Shown here: one piece after another, positions 7,586 through 16,075 of the stretch
Numbering within the stretch: the first letter of the stretch is position 1
How the letters are laid out: every line of letters starts with the position of its first letter
DNA from: an uncultured Lachnospiraceae bacterium
Lineage (GTDB): Bacteria; Bacillota; Clostridia; Lachnospirales; Lachnospiraceae
Assembly: GCA_910587715.1 (NCBI GenBank)
Contig: CAJUMV010000002.1
Span: 1 to 64,000, forward strand
Direction: 5' to 3'
DNA: 64,000 bases
The notes under the pieces: model-generated
Seen by the model: the letters and a program-made list of their open reading frames with translations, nothing else
Database searches by the model: none
Told to the model about the DNA's origin: nothing
Position numbers and translations under genes: made by a program

Positions 7586-7768
7586 TTACATTTTCAAACC
7601 GTCCAGTACTTTTCTCAGAATCTCATGTATCATTCTGACCACCCGCAAGTAAATTTCGTCCGACTGCTGTGTTGTTAAATCATTTTCGAGGATAATTAAC
7701 AGGCTAAGTGCGTCCTGCATGTTTTCTCTTGCCTCCTCCACATTGATTTTGTTTTCTGACTGGCTCAT
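7586..7768 (-). CDS. Small helical protein, 60 aa
   Basis: The start at 7768 (MSQSENKINVEEARENMQDA) is preferred because AGGAGG lies just upstream; the frame itself opens at 7789. The product is entirely helical with Leu/Ile heptad-like spacing and resembles small uncharacterised proteins of ICEs. It converges on the XRE gene with an 8-bp gap. Function unknown. Confidence 0.6.
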   Translation of the reverse strand: MSQSENKINVEEARENMQDALSLLIILENDLTTQQSDEIYLRVVRMIHEILRKVLDGLKM

Positions 7769-8287
7769 ACGCCTGCCTCCTTTCTCCACTTGGGAGTGAG
7801 AGAGTAACGCCTGAAAACCGATATGTCAATATAGATATAAAATTTTTCGTTAAATATTTACATATGTTTTTCCGTCCATGCTATAAGGAAATTGAATATT
7901 AAATTGCTGTATGAAATTCTCAATTCCAGATATCCCTTTCACACCCGATTCGTTTTTTAGGAATCGCATCGCACTTATGGTTTTGTAATGCTTAAACACA
8001 TTTATCTCAGTCAGCCAGTGGCATCGTATACGCCTTTTTATTTTCTATATTTATTGTCGCTTATGTCGATTTAGCTGTAGTTAAAATTTTTGCCTTGTAT
8101 GGGGAAAAATAAAAGCATGGAAACTTATCGTTCTGACTGTTTCCGTGCTTTAGTGTTTACCATTTTTTTCAAACTGTTGCCTGTTTATCTACAGGATTAG
8201 ATTTTCCAAAATAGATGCCTTTTCACCCTTTTTCACCATGCAATCCATATCCAAAACTCATGGCAATACACCACTGTAGATTACAAT
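7769..8287. other. Intergenic region, 519 bp
   Basis: It contains the terminator at 8112-8151 of the minus-strand gene at 8288 and presumably the promoter of the gene at 7586-7768. I see no further gene or repeat. It is A/T-rich. Confidence 0.5.
8112..8151 (-). terminator. Rho-independent terminator
   Basis: A 13-bp stem (AAAGCATGGAAAC / GTTTCCGTGCTTT, one G-T type pair) is followed on the minus strand by TTTTATTTTT. It lies about 135 bp after the stop of the helix-turn-helix gene at 8288-8740. Confidence 0.75.
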
Positions 8288-8740
8288 TCATTTCTTATTA
8301 CAAGATTTCCCCTCGACTTTAACGCCTATTTTTTCCAAAATAGATGCCGGTATCCCTTTTCTTGCAATTTCTCTTATCCCCTGCATTGCAAAATTATCTG
8401 TACACTGCATTTCAGATGAAATTCGGGGGATAAACCATCCGCTCTGATGCAAAAGATACATTATCACATTTTTCTGCTTTATCGTATCGTAAACGGTTGA
8501 TTTTGAACATTGCATGATTTCAACAATCTCCCGCACTGTCTTCCCTTTCGTATGCAGTCTCCATATCTCCTCCCTGTCACATTTTCCTTTTTCTGCAATC
8601 TTCGCCCCTTTCTTCAGCCTCCCACGACTATCCCGTATTCTATTTGGATTATAGCATATTTTTTCTGCCCTAATTTCGTCCTTTATGAGTTCATAAAATT
8701 TGCCAAAATCCTTGATATCTTTAATTATTATTATTATCAT
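8288..8740 (-). CDS. Helix-turn-helix DNA-binding protein, 150 aa
   Basis: After a hydrophobic start (MIIIIIKDIKDFGKFYELIK), residues about 55-90 read CDREEIWRLHTKGKTVREIV then EIMQCSKSTVYDTIKQ. This is a homeodomain-like helix-turn-helix of the kind found at the C-terminus of resolvases and in Hin-type proteins. The rest is basic and ends in Lys/Asn. AGGAGG lies 6 nt upstream of the ATG. It sits next to two recombinase genes, so a role as accessory DNA-binding factor or regulator of recombination is plausible but not shown. Confidence 0.7.
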   Translation of the reverse strand: MIIIIIKDIKDFGKFYELIKDEIRAEKICYNPNRIRDSRGRLKKGAKIAEKGKCDREEIWRLHTKGKTVREIVEIMQCSKSTVYDTIKQKNVIMYLLHQSGWFIPRISSEMQCTDNFAMQGIREIARKGIPASILEKIGVKVEGKSCNKK

Positions 8741-9123
8741 TGTTGCCTCCTAAATTCATTTTATGTTTTTATCCCATTGCAAGTTTAATTTACAATCAAT
8801 TTGACTTTTTTATATTGAAAAAATTTGAAACATTTGAAACAACAATTACGAATTTTCCTAAAAACACTCTGCTGATTTAAGCCGGATTCTTTTCACCATG
8901 TAATCTTGTATATCATACGTTTCTTATTTCTACTATTTTTTACCGAATTTTTTTACCCCATTTTTTCACCCCTTTCACGCTCCTAAATTTTACCCACTGC
9001 AACCACTTTGATTATACCAACGTACCCGAAAATCAAGCCCATTCTGTCACATTCCTTATTTAATACCCATCCAGCAATAAACATTCACTTTAACGCTGGC
9101 GGCATACCTGTATTCCCCGAATA
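8741..9123. other. Intergenic region, 383 bp
   Basis: A very T-rich stretch with several polypyrimidine runs separates the recombinase stop at 9124 from the helix-turn-helix gene. No convincing frame, hairpin or promoter was identified by eye. Confidence 0.4.
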
Positions 9124-9942
9124 TCACCCACGCAATCTTGACTGATTTACCGCCAAAATCGGTTCGTAATCCCCTATGCTTTTAATCCCGCCATACTCGT
9201 ATTCACCCTTGTAAAAGCCCTCCCTGTCAAGAATACGCTTAACCAACATCGGATTGAAGTCCTTCCCGTTTCTCCCCGTGAAGCCCAGAAGATTCATAAA
9301 GTCTGAAATCTTTTGCAAGGTAATCTGTGGCATTAACTTTTTTAATTGAAAAACCTGTTGTACCGCCTTGGCTTCTTCCTGTTGTATGAACAGTTTTTTC
9401 CCACCGTGGGGACAATAATAGCCGAACGGTATACCCCCGCCTGCATATCCCCCTTCTTTCGCCTTCTGTAATCGTCCGCGCTTTAACTTCAACGCAATCT
9501 CCAACCGCTCATAAATATCTAAAAGTTCAAGCATCCCGTTTATCAGCACTTCGTTTGGATTTTGCGTATAAATAGAATATTGCGGGCGGTCAATCGCCTT
9601 TACATCCGCGTTGCATTTTTTGAGTTCCCTGTGGATCAGCACCCGCACCATGTCACTACGCCATAATCGGCTCGTACTGAGTACCACAATATAACGTACT
9701 CCTCTTTCTTTCACATAAACCAACATATCCAACAGCCCGTCACGCGCAATCGTCATTTCGTCCTCGTCCGCCTTCGCCCCACTGACCCCCTCGTCCGAAA
9801 ATATCTCCAACAGAGCGTATTGCTGATTGTTACAGTATCTTACTATCTCCTCCCTCTGCTCGTCCAACGAATACCCATGCCTGACTTGGCTGTCAGTCGA
9901 TACTCGGACGTATCCTACAGCCTTTATCTCGTCCCTTTCCAT
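9124..9942 (-). CDS. Serine recombinase, short form, 272 aa
   Basis: The N-terminal resolvase domain begins GYVRVSTDSQ with the catalytic Ser at residue 15 and continues with the family pattern STSRLWRS. A recombinase domain follows (about residues 165-262: GIPFGYYCPHGGKKLFIQQE and later RILDREGFYKGEYEYGG). It ends there, without the zinc ribbon and coiled coil of full-length large serine recombinases (about 450-550 aa), so it is either a naturally short form or a partner subunit. GGAGGG lies 9 nt before the ATG. It lies 116 bp downstream of the full-length recombinase on the same strand, and the two may be co-expressed. Confidence 0.85.
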   Translation of the reverse strand: MERDEIKAVGYVRVSTDSQVRHGYSLDEQREEIVRYCNNQQYALLEIFSDEGVSGAKADEDEMTIARDGLLDMLVYVKERGVRYIVVLSTSRLWRSDMVRVLIHRELKKCNADVKAIDRPQYSIYTQNPNEVLINGMLELLDIYERLEIALKLKRGRLQKAKEGGYAGGGIPFGYYCPHGGKKLFIQQEEAKAVQQVFQLKKLMPQITLQKISDFMNLLGFTGRNGKDFNPMLVKRILDREGFYKGEYEYGGIKSIGDYEPILAVNQSRLRG

Positions 9943-10058
9943 GTTATAAAACCCTCCTTCAATACATAAATTTTATAACACTAATTTCAATCCATGTTAT
10001 TTTTACAGACTGCATTGAAAAATCCGCAAGGTTCTCTCCACATGGGCAGGGCAACTTC

Positions 10059-11555
10059 TTATTTCCAAAAGATTTCCAGTGTACCGTCTTCGTGCAAAAG
10101 TATCTTATTGATAAGGGTATGGGTGACTCTCTTCTTCTGTTCGTCCGACAAACGATTCCATTTGACCGGTATGTCATAAGATAAACCCAATCGGTCGGTA
10201 ACGCGGGTATCAAGGTATGCGTCTAACTCCAATTCGCTAATCTGCCGTTGCTTTTCTTCTATCTTGGAATAAACTATTCCTGCCGGCTCACCGCCATAAG
10301 AAGCCACTTCCAGAAGATTGTCTATCTCTTTTTTTAATTGCTTAATCTTTTTCTCCGCTATCTGTTGTTTCTTGAGATCTGCGACTATTTTCTTTGCCAC
10401 CTCGTCCAATTGTGACTTCATTTGTATGCCTAGATTTTCTCTAAGCTGTTCAAACTTAATCCCCTTGAAGCTTACGTCACAGCACCGTAAAGCTCTTGCA
10501 CCATAACATCCTAAATAGGGTTTGGAATACATTTTGATACTGTAGCCGCATTTTGCGCATTTCAATAATCCTTGGAATTCCTTAAGGTTTGTCGGTCTGT
10601 TATCTTTTCCTAATTGCTCATTTTGAGCCAACCGTTCCTGCACTTGGATAAAGGTTTTGCTGTCAATGATTCCTGCAAAATTGGTGAGGTAAATACTTTG
10701 TTCTTTTAGCGTGGTGTATTTTCGCACATTCGCATTTCCCGGCTTTTTCCCTACGATATGAGCAGATGTGGTTCCATTCCACGCCGACTGCTCATTCAAA
10801 AAATGTATACCGCGAATTTCATAATATTTATAGAGAATCTGGTCTGCCACACAGTAAACTGGATTTTGCAGTATACGCGCCAGCGTCACATTATCAAACA
10901 TTTTGTTTTCTCGGCGGCTTTCATATCCCAAACTCGTCAATTCCCTGCATAAAATACCCAGTGAAATATGCGGTCGCTCCGCATAATTCTTAAAGATGTA
11001 TTTTACGATATCAATCTCTTTTTCGTTAATTTCCAAAGTAGGTTTATTGTCTGCCGTGCGGGCGTTCTGAAAACCACAGGGCGCCGGACCACCAGCCCAA
11101 CGCCCATCTGTTTTAATTCTTTGATAATAATTATCTTTTACACGAAGCTGAATGTTTTCTCTTTCCATTTCTGCAAACACCATACTGATCTTCAACATGG
11201 CTCTACCCGTGGCTGTTGTCGTGTCAAACGTTTCATTGACGGAGCAAAACTCAACCTTATGCTCTTGAAATTCCTTATACATAGTTGTGAAATCCAAAAG
11301 ATTACGACTGATTCGATCCAGCTTGTAAATCACTATTTTTGCAATCTTGTTCTCCTTGATATCGGAAAGCAACCGTTGAAATTCTGGTCTTTGTATATTC
11401 TTTCCGCTGTACCCTTTGTCTGCATAAACTTCAATCGGAAGTTCATTCGGGTTTGAGTTAATGTTGTTCCTGCAAAACTCTATCTGTGTTTCGATGGACA
11501 AACTATCTTTCTTGTCTATTGATTGTCTGGCGTATATCGCTATCTGCTTTTTCAT
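10059..11555 (-). CDS. Large serine recombinase, probable integrase of the element, 498 aa
   Basis: It begins MKKQIAIYARQSIDKKDSLS with the catalytic Ser at residue 12. The resolvase domain (to about 145) has YKLDRISRNLLDF, the recombinase domain follows (about 155-270), then a zinc ribbon (CAKCGYSIKMY and a later Cys pair, about 335-375) and a coiled coil (about 395-450). This is the full architecture of large serine integrases that insert and excise elements at att sites. The start at 11555 is set by AAGGGAG upstream. It lies at the element edge, next to the interrupted deacetylase gene, the usual place for the integrase. Its first codons are overlapped by the small gene at 11503-11676. Confidence 0.92.
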   Translation of the reverse strand: MKKQIAIYARQSIDKKDSLSIETQIEFCRNNINSNPNELPIEVYADKGYSGKNIQRPEFQRLLSDIKENKIAKIVIYKLDRISRNLLDFTTMYKEFQEHKVEFCSVNETFDTTTATGRAMLKISMVFAEMERENIQLRVKDNYYQRIKTDGRWAGGPAPCGFQNARTADNKPTLEINEKEIDIVKYIFKNYAERPHISLGILCRELTSLGYESRRENKMFDNVTLARILQNPVYCVADQILYKYYEIRGIHFLNEQSAWNGTTSAHIVGKKPGNANVRKYTTLKEQSIYLTNFAGIIDSKTFIQVQERLAQNEQLGKDNRPTNLKEFQGLLKCAKCGYSIKMYSKPYLGCYGARALRCCDVSFKGIKFEQLRENLGIQMKSQLDEVAKKIVADLKKQQIAEKKIKQLKKEIDNLLEVASYGGEPAGIVYSKIEEKQRQISELELDAYLDTRVTDRLGLSYDIPVKWNRLSDEQKKRVTHTLINKILLHEDGTLEIFWK

Positions 11556-11676
11556 TGGAAGCCGACTCCCTTCTTTCCTTTTCAATCTCGTTTGACTGGT
11601 AGATATAGTCCAATAATTGTAAGTAAGTGTGGATTTTTTCCTCCATTGTCTTGTTGGAAAAGTGATTGATTACCAT
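11503..11676 (-). CDS. Small gene overlapping the integrase start, 57 aa
   Basis: A frame from ATG 11676 to TAG 11503 encodes MVINHFSNKTMEEKIHTYLQ and 37 further residues. It is a charged, helical, DNA-binding-sized protein that ends inside the integrase gene in another frame, overlapping it by 53 bp. The integrase ribosome binding site lies inside this gene, so translation of the two would be coupled. Its place between the att junction and the integrase fits an excisionase or directionality factor, but there is no sequence proof. It has no strong ribosome binding site of its own, which lowers confidence. Confidence 0.45.
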   Translation of the reverse strand: MVINHFSNKTMEEKIHTYLQLLDYIYQSNEIEKERRESASNEKADSDIRQTINRQER

Positions 11677-11712
11677 AGGCTTTTACCCTTTTAATCTCTT
11701 TTCACTATTATA

Positions 11713-12504
11713 TTACACCTTCTTTACAATTATATCAAGAGTTTCGATTGACCACTGGATCGGATAGTAGCCGCATTTCTGCGCATTTGTTATGACATGA
11801 TTGTCATAATCTCCATAGGGCGGTCGGAACAGGAACATCTCATACCCCGTCAGCTCCTGCACCTTGGTATGTACTTTCATCAGCTCCTCCTGACACTGTT
11901 CGTCGGAGAGCTGGGACATGTTTTTATGGTTCTCGCTATGGTTTCCCAGATCATGACCATCCGCCAGAATCGCCCTCACATCCTCGGGGTAGGATTCCAC
12001 CCACCCCCCCGTCATAAAAAACGTCACCTTCACATTATGCTTCTTCAAAATCTCCAGAATCCGCCTCGTGTCCTCATTCCCCCACGCCGCATCAAAACTC
12101 AGCGCCACCTGCTTCTTATCCGTCTCCACACAGTAAATCGGCAGCTCCCTTCCATTCACGGAGCTGCTCACGGTGATGGAATCAGGTAGGAATCTCGCAA
12201 TTCCCTGAATCAGCGCCACCGACGCCAGCAAAAATGCTGCCGATTTCGCCGTCTGCACCGCCACGTTTTTTAGGAACTGCTCTCGCTTGTGCTCCTTCTT
12301 CGTCTGGGGACGCTCCGCCGCGCTCACGGATCCGCAGTATTGACCACACCCCCTCTGACGCTGTCTCTCCTCATTCCACGCCTCCACCGTCTCCGGCTCG
12401 GGCCAGACGCCCTGCCTGCGCCCTTTGTGTTCCCGCTGCATTTTATGTTCCAGTTCCCCCATCGCAAGCTTAAACTTATCGTTCCATTTCCTTTTTTCCG
12501 ACAT
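11713..12504 (-). CDS. Polysaccharide deacetylase, 3' end lost to the integrated element
   Basis: A cytosolic N-terminal part (residues 1-80) precedes one membrane segment (about 82-100) and a NodB domain. Motif 1 is ALSFDAAWG, motif 2 is HSENH and motif 3 is RPPYGDYD. The protein stops six residues after WSIETLD, so the end of motif 4 and all of motif 5, with the catalytic His, are missing, about 60 residues. The PdaB/sporulation-type sequence suggests a cell-wall glycan deacetylase before interruption. The remaining protein is probably inactive unless excision restores the gene. The start at 12504 follows GGGAG by 7 nt. It lies behind the PTS operon. Confidence 0.85.
   Translation of the reverse strand: MSEKRKWNDKFKLAMGELEHKMQREHKGRRQGVWPEPETVEAWNEERQRQRGCGQYCGSVSAAERPQTKKEHKREQFLKNVAVQTAKSAAFLLASVALIQGIARFLPDSITVSSSVNGRELPIYCVETDKKQVALSFDAAWGNEDTRRILEILKKHNVKVTFFMTGGWVESYPEDVRAILADGHDLGNHSENHKNMSQLSDEQCQEELMKVHTKVQELTGYEMFLFRPPYGDYDNHVITNAQKCGYYPIQWSIETLDIIVKKV
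11715..11745. other. Probable attachment-site junction (element / deacetylase gene)
   Basis: On the minus strand the deacetylase reading frame runs through Trp-Ser-Ile-Glu-Thr-Leu-Asp, the expected NodB motif, up to 11734. It then changes to Ile-Ile-Val-Lys-Lys-Val and a stop at 11713, where the family continues with Asp-Trp and 60 or more residues. The sequence left of about 11734 is A/T-rich like the element. The exact crossover dinucleotide cannot be fixed without the empty site or the left end. Confidence 0.6.
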
Positions 12505-12570
12505 AACAATCTCCCGCATACATTCTCATTTCAAATATATGCGGGAAACCCGTGAAAAATCCTCGCAAAA

Positions 12571-12594
12571 GGGCAGCCCCACACGGGACTGCCC
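12571..12594 (-). terminator. Terminator of the PTS operon
   Basis: A stem GGGCAG / CTGCCC, extended by CCC / GGG after one mismatch, has a 4-nt loop and is followed on the minus strand by TTTTGC. It lies about 50 bp past the stop of the EIICB gene. Confidence 0.65.
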
Positions 12595-12644
12595 TGAAAC
12601 ATCTTTTTCGCCATTTGCTTTTTGAATGGAAACTCTCAATCCGC

Positions 12645-14117
12645 TTACAGCATCTTTTTCATTTCATCCGCCACAAACTGTACCTTGGTGCCCACGATAA
12701 CCTGTACCGCAGTCTTGCTGGGTCTCATAACGCCCGCCACACCCGCGGACTTGATCTTCTTTTCGTCAACAAGCGTATAATCATTAATCTCCAGACGGAG
12801 TCTTGTGATACAGTTGTCAAGGGACTTCACATTGCCCTTGCCGCCGAGACCTTCCAGAATGATGGAAGCTACTTCGGTGAAATTGCTGTTGGAGAGAACC
12901 GCCTTCTTCTCCGCCTCGACGTCATCATCCTCTCTGCCGGGTGTCTTTAAGTCAAACTTCACAATCGCGAAGCGGAACACCAAATAGAACACTGCAAATG
13001 CCGCAAGACCAAGAGGAATGATCAGCCATGTATTTGCCGCCGCCGGCAGGGATGCCGAGAACAGAAGGTCTGTCGCGCCAGCCGAGAAGCTGAAACCAGC
13101 ACGGAAGCCGAGCAGCACGGTAACCGTCGTGAAGATACCGTAAAGCAGTGCATAAATCAGATACAGAGCCGGTGCCAGGAACATGAAACCAAACTCGAAG
13201 GGCTCGGTAACGCCGCAGACAAATGCACAGACAGCCGCGGAAGCAACCAGACCGATCGCCACTTTCTTCTTATTGCTCTTCGCCGTGTGAATCATAGCCA
13301 GCGCCGCACCCGGAATACCGAACATCATACAAGGGAAGAATCCGGACATATACATGCCAAGGCTCCAAGTCACGTCCGCGCTCGTCTCGCCTGCCCAGAA
13401 GTGGGACAGATCGCCGAGACCAACCGTGTCAAACCAGAATACATTGTTCAGTGCGTGGTGCAGACCCGTAGGAATCAGCAGTCTGTTCAAAAATGCGTAG
13501 ATACCTGCGCCAACCGCTCCCATACTTACAATGCCGTTACCTATTGCAAGCAGTGCGCCATATACAACAGGCCATACAAACAGCAGGATTGCCGATGCAA
13601 CAATTGCTACGACACCGGAGATAATTGCCACGCAGCGCTTGCCGCTGAAGAAGGACAGCCAATCCGGCAGCTTCGTGGACTTAAACTTGTTGTAGCAGGT
13701 TGCACCGATAATACCGGACAGGATACCGATAAACGGATTCGCAATCGCCGAAAATGCAAGAGTCTTATTCGCATCATCCACGATAGAGGGCATCAGTGTG
13801 CTAACTACGCCGACAGAAAGCAGATTCGTCATCATCAGCCATGAAGCCAAGGCCGCAAGACCTGCCGTACCGTCATGATCATCCGCCATACCAACGCCGA
13901 CACCGATTACGAACAGAAGCGCCATATTATTGATCAGCGCGCCGCCTGCCTGCACAAGGAAAAAGCCCAGCAGATTCAAAAAGCCGCTCATCTCACGCCC
14001 TGCAATCATCGTCGCCGGACACAGCGCATAACCGATTCCCATCAAAATACCGCAGATCGGCAGACAAGCCACCGGCAGCATCAGAGATTTACCCAGTTTC
14101 TGTAAATATTTCATCAT
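12645..14117 (-). CDS. PTS EIICB transporter, N-acetylglucosamine/glucose family
   Basis: The 490-aa protein has an N-terminal EIIC domain with about ten membrane segments (residues 1-370) and carries GLHHALNNVFWFDTVGLGDL and TEPFEFGFMF, which are conserved sugar-site regions of the glucose/GlcNAc class. A C-terminal EIIB domain (about 400-490) has the phosphorylated Cys in LDNCITRLRL. It takes up and phosphorylates the sugar, using phosphate from the EIIA gene at 16076. The HHALN region looks more like NagE than PtsG, but specificity is not certain. Two adjacent ATGs follow GGAGG; the first (14117) is used rather than a GTG at 14123, which is too close to the site. Confidence 0.88.
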   Translation of the reverse strand: MMKYLQKLGKSLMLPVACLPICGILMGIGYALCPATMIAGREMSGFLNLLGFFLVQAGGALINNMALLFVIGVGVGMADDHDGTAGLAALASWLMMTNLLSVGVVSTLMPSIVDDANKTLAFSAIANPFIGILSGIIGATCYNKFKSTKLPDWLSFFSGKRCVAIISGVVAIVASAILLFVWPVVYGALLAIGNGIVSMGAVGAGIYAFLNRLLIPTGLHHALNNVFWFDTVGLGDLSHFWAGETSADVTWSLGMYMSGFFPCMMFGIPGAALAMIHTAKSNKKKVAIGLVASAAVCAFVCGVTEPFEFGFMFLAPALYLIYALLYGIFTTVTVLLGFRAGFSFSAGATDLLFSASLPAAANTWLIIPLGLAAFAVFYLVFRFAIVKFDLKTPGREDDDVEAEKKAVLSNSNFTEVASIILEGLGGKGNVKSLDNCITRLRLEINDYTLVDEKKIKSAGVAGVMRPSKTAVQVIVGTKVQFVADEMKKML

Positions 14118-14146
14118 AAGCACTACCTCCCAATCGTTTTATACTT

Positions 14147-14404
14147 TTATAAGTTTTCTTCAAAGAATTTTGCGAGCGCATCATGCGCGGCATCCTCATC
14201 CTCACCCTCAATCCGGCAGACAATCTCCGCGCCCTGTTTAATCCCGAGCCCCATCAGCTTAATCAGCTTCTTCGCTTCAGCGCTCTTTCCCCCGGACTCA
14301 ACCGTGATACTGCTGGTAAATTCGCCCGCCTTCTTTACCAGCAGACCTGCAGGTCTGGCGTGCAGCCCCACCGGATCCTTGATTACATAAGAAAATTCCT
14401 TCAT
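14147..14404 (-). CDS. ptsH: Phosphocarrier protein HPr, without Ser46
   Basis: The 85-aa protein has the active-site motif GLHARPAG with His15, the residue phosphorylated by enzyme I. It passes the phosphate to EIIA. In the position of the regulatory Ser46 of Bacillus HPr (in KSIMGVMSLG) this protein has Lys46, within AKKLIKLMGLGIKQG. HPr kinase could not phosphorylate it there, so it should serve transport only and not act as CcpA co-repressor. It lies 30 bp after ptsI and 29 bp before the EIICB gene, in one operon. Confidence 0.95.
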   Translation of the reverse strand: MKEFSYVIKDPVGLHARPAGLLVKKAGEFTSSITVESGGKSAEAKKLIKLMGLGIKQGAEIVCRIEGEDEDAAHDALAKFFEENL

Positions 14405-14434
14405 TTCCTATCTCCCTCCTCCACGTCTTTTATG

Positions 14435-16051
14435 TTATGGCAGCGCCCTCACTGCCCCGCGTACTCTTAAGACCGCAGATGCCGCAACACTCAGCTCATC
14501 CACGCCAATCTTCAAAAACCACTCCGTCAGCTCCGTATCCGCGCCCAGCTCTCCGCAGATGCCCACCCAGATGCCCTCCTTATGGGCGTTCTTCACTGTC
14601 ATCTCAATCAGCCTAAGCAACGCTTCGTGATGGATATCGCAGATTCCCTCCAGCTTCTGGTTCTGCCGGTCTACCGCCAGCGTATACTGCGTCAGGTCGT
14701 TGGTCCCGATGCTGAAGAAATCCACTTCCTTCGCCAGTTCGTCGGAAATCAGCGCCGCCGCAGGCGTCTCGATCATAATACCAAGTTCCGGCTCGCCCAC
14801 CGGCTTTCCTTCTTCCGCCAGCTCCGTTTTCACCAACTCCACAATCTGCTTAATCCGCTCCACTTCCTCCACGGATATGATCATGGGGAACATGATTGCC
14901 AGTTTTCCGTGGGCGGATGCGCGGTAGAGCGCCCGAAGCTGGGTGATAAATATCTCCTCCCGATCCAGGCAGATGCGGATTGCCCGATAGCCGAGCGCCG
15001 GATTTTCTTCCGGTTCCAGCCCGAAATAATCCACCTTTTTGTCCGCGCCGATATCCAGCGTGCGAATCACCACCTTTTTCCCGTTCATCTTTTCAAGGAC
15101 AGCTCTGTAACTTACATACTGTTCTTCCTCCGACGGGAACGTATCCCTGCCCAGATAAAGAAACTCGCTGCGGAAAAGACCGATTCCCCCGGCATCTGCC
15201 GCACAAGCCGCTTCTGCGTCCTCCACATTGCCGATATTGGCAAAAATGTCTATCCTCTTTCCGCTCTTTGTGACATTGTCCTGCCCTTTGAGTTTTTCCA
15301 GCGCTTCCAAATCAGCTATCCACTGGTTTTTGCGCACCACCTTTTCGGACAGTATCTCCTCCTCCGGCTCCACCAGAAACTCGCCCTCAAATCCGTCCAC
15401 CACACAGGGTTTCCCGTGGAGTTCATCCGCAAGGGGGATATCCACGTTCACCAGCGCCGGCAGATTCATGCTCCTGGCTAAAATCGCCGTGTGGGAGCTT
15501 GCCGAACCCTTCACCGTCACAAAGCCCAGTATCTTTTTCTTATCGAGCTTTACCGTCTCGCTGGGCGTCAGATCCTCCGCCACCAAAACCACCGGCTCTT
15601 CCGAGTGTATCTCTTCCTCCGGCATATCCAGAAGGATACGGATTACCCTCCGGGAAATATCCTTAAAGTCAGCCGCCCTTCCCCTCATGTACTCGTCGTC
15701 CATCGCCGCAAACATTTCCGAAAACTGTGTCCCGGCATAGTCAGCCGCATACACCGCGTTATAACCGTTCTCTATCTCCCCCGCCGCCGTATCCAGATAA
15801 TCCTCGTCTTCCAGCAGCATCTTATGTACATCGAAGATGGCGGCATGGTCTTCGCCGACATTGGTCATCGCATCGTCATAAAGCTTCGTAAGCTGCTCCT
15901 TCGCCCGTTCCACTGCCGCAAGGAACCGTTCCCTCTCCGCAGCCGGATCCGCAGCCCTCTCCTCCGTCACCTGATACTCCAGCTTTTTATAAAGGTGCAC
16001 CCTGCCTATGGCAATCCCCTTCATCACACTTTTTCCGCTGTATTTCTCCAT
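14435..16051 (-). CDS. ptsI: PTS enzyme I (phosphoenolpyruvate-protein phosphotransferase)
   Basis: The 538-aa protein transfers phosphate from phosphoenolpyruvate to HPr. The N-terminal HPr-binding and swivel domains contain the active His187 in KGSASSHTAILARSM, slightly divergent from the usual GGxxSHTAI. The C-terminal PEP-binding barrel has GLFRSEFLYL, MIETPAAALI, FFSIGTNDLTQYTLAVDR and the acid Cys in GICGELGAD. Length is normal for the family. The start at 16051 lies behind a GGAGGTGGGG site. It is cytosolic and encoded between crr and ptsH. Confidence 0.97.
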   Translation of the reverse strand: MEKYSGKSVMKGIAIGRVHLYKKLEYQVTEERAADPAAERERFLAAVERAKEQLTKLYDDAMTNVGEDHAAIFDVHKMLLEDEDYLDTAAGEIENGYNAVYAADYAGTQFSEMFAAMDDEYMRGRAADFKDISRRVIRILLDMPEEEIHSEEPVVLVAEDLTPSETVKLDKKKILGFVTVKGSASSHTAILARSMNLPALVNVDIPLADELHGKPCVVDGFEGEFLVEPEEEILSEKVVRKNQWIADLEALEKLKGQDNVTKSGKRIDIFANIGNVEDAEAACAADAGGIGLFRSEFLYLGRDTFPSEEEQYVSYRAVLEKMNGKKVVIRTLDIGADKKVDYFGLEPEENPALGYRAIRICLDREEIFITQLRALYRASAHGKLAIMFPMIISVEEVERIKQIVELVKTELAEEGKPVGEPELGIMIETPAAALISDELAKEVDFFSIGTNDLTQYTLAVDRQNQKLEGICDIHHEALLRLIEMTVKNAHKEGIWVGICGELGADTELTEWFLKIGVDELSVAASAVLRVRGAVRALP

Positions 16052-16075
16052 CCCCACCTCCGTCAGATCACAACC

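Larger units (their letters stand above)
1..11733. mobile_element. Right part of an integrative element (left end outside window)
   Basis: This stretch is richer in A+T than the rest of the window and carries serine recombinases at 1-642, 9124-9942 and 10059-11555, an XRE regulator, and many short genes without housekeeping function. It ends beside a polysaccharide deacetylase gene that is cut in the middle of its catalytic domain, as expected when a large serine integrase inserts into a coding sequence. No relaxase, conjugation ATPase, replication or phage structural gene is visible here, so whether it is an ICE, an IME or a prophage cannot be decided. The recombinase piece at the left edge could belong to a second, nested element. 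Confidence 0.7.
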
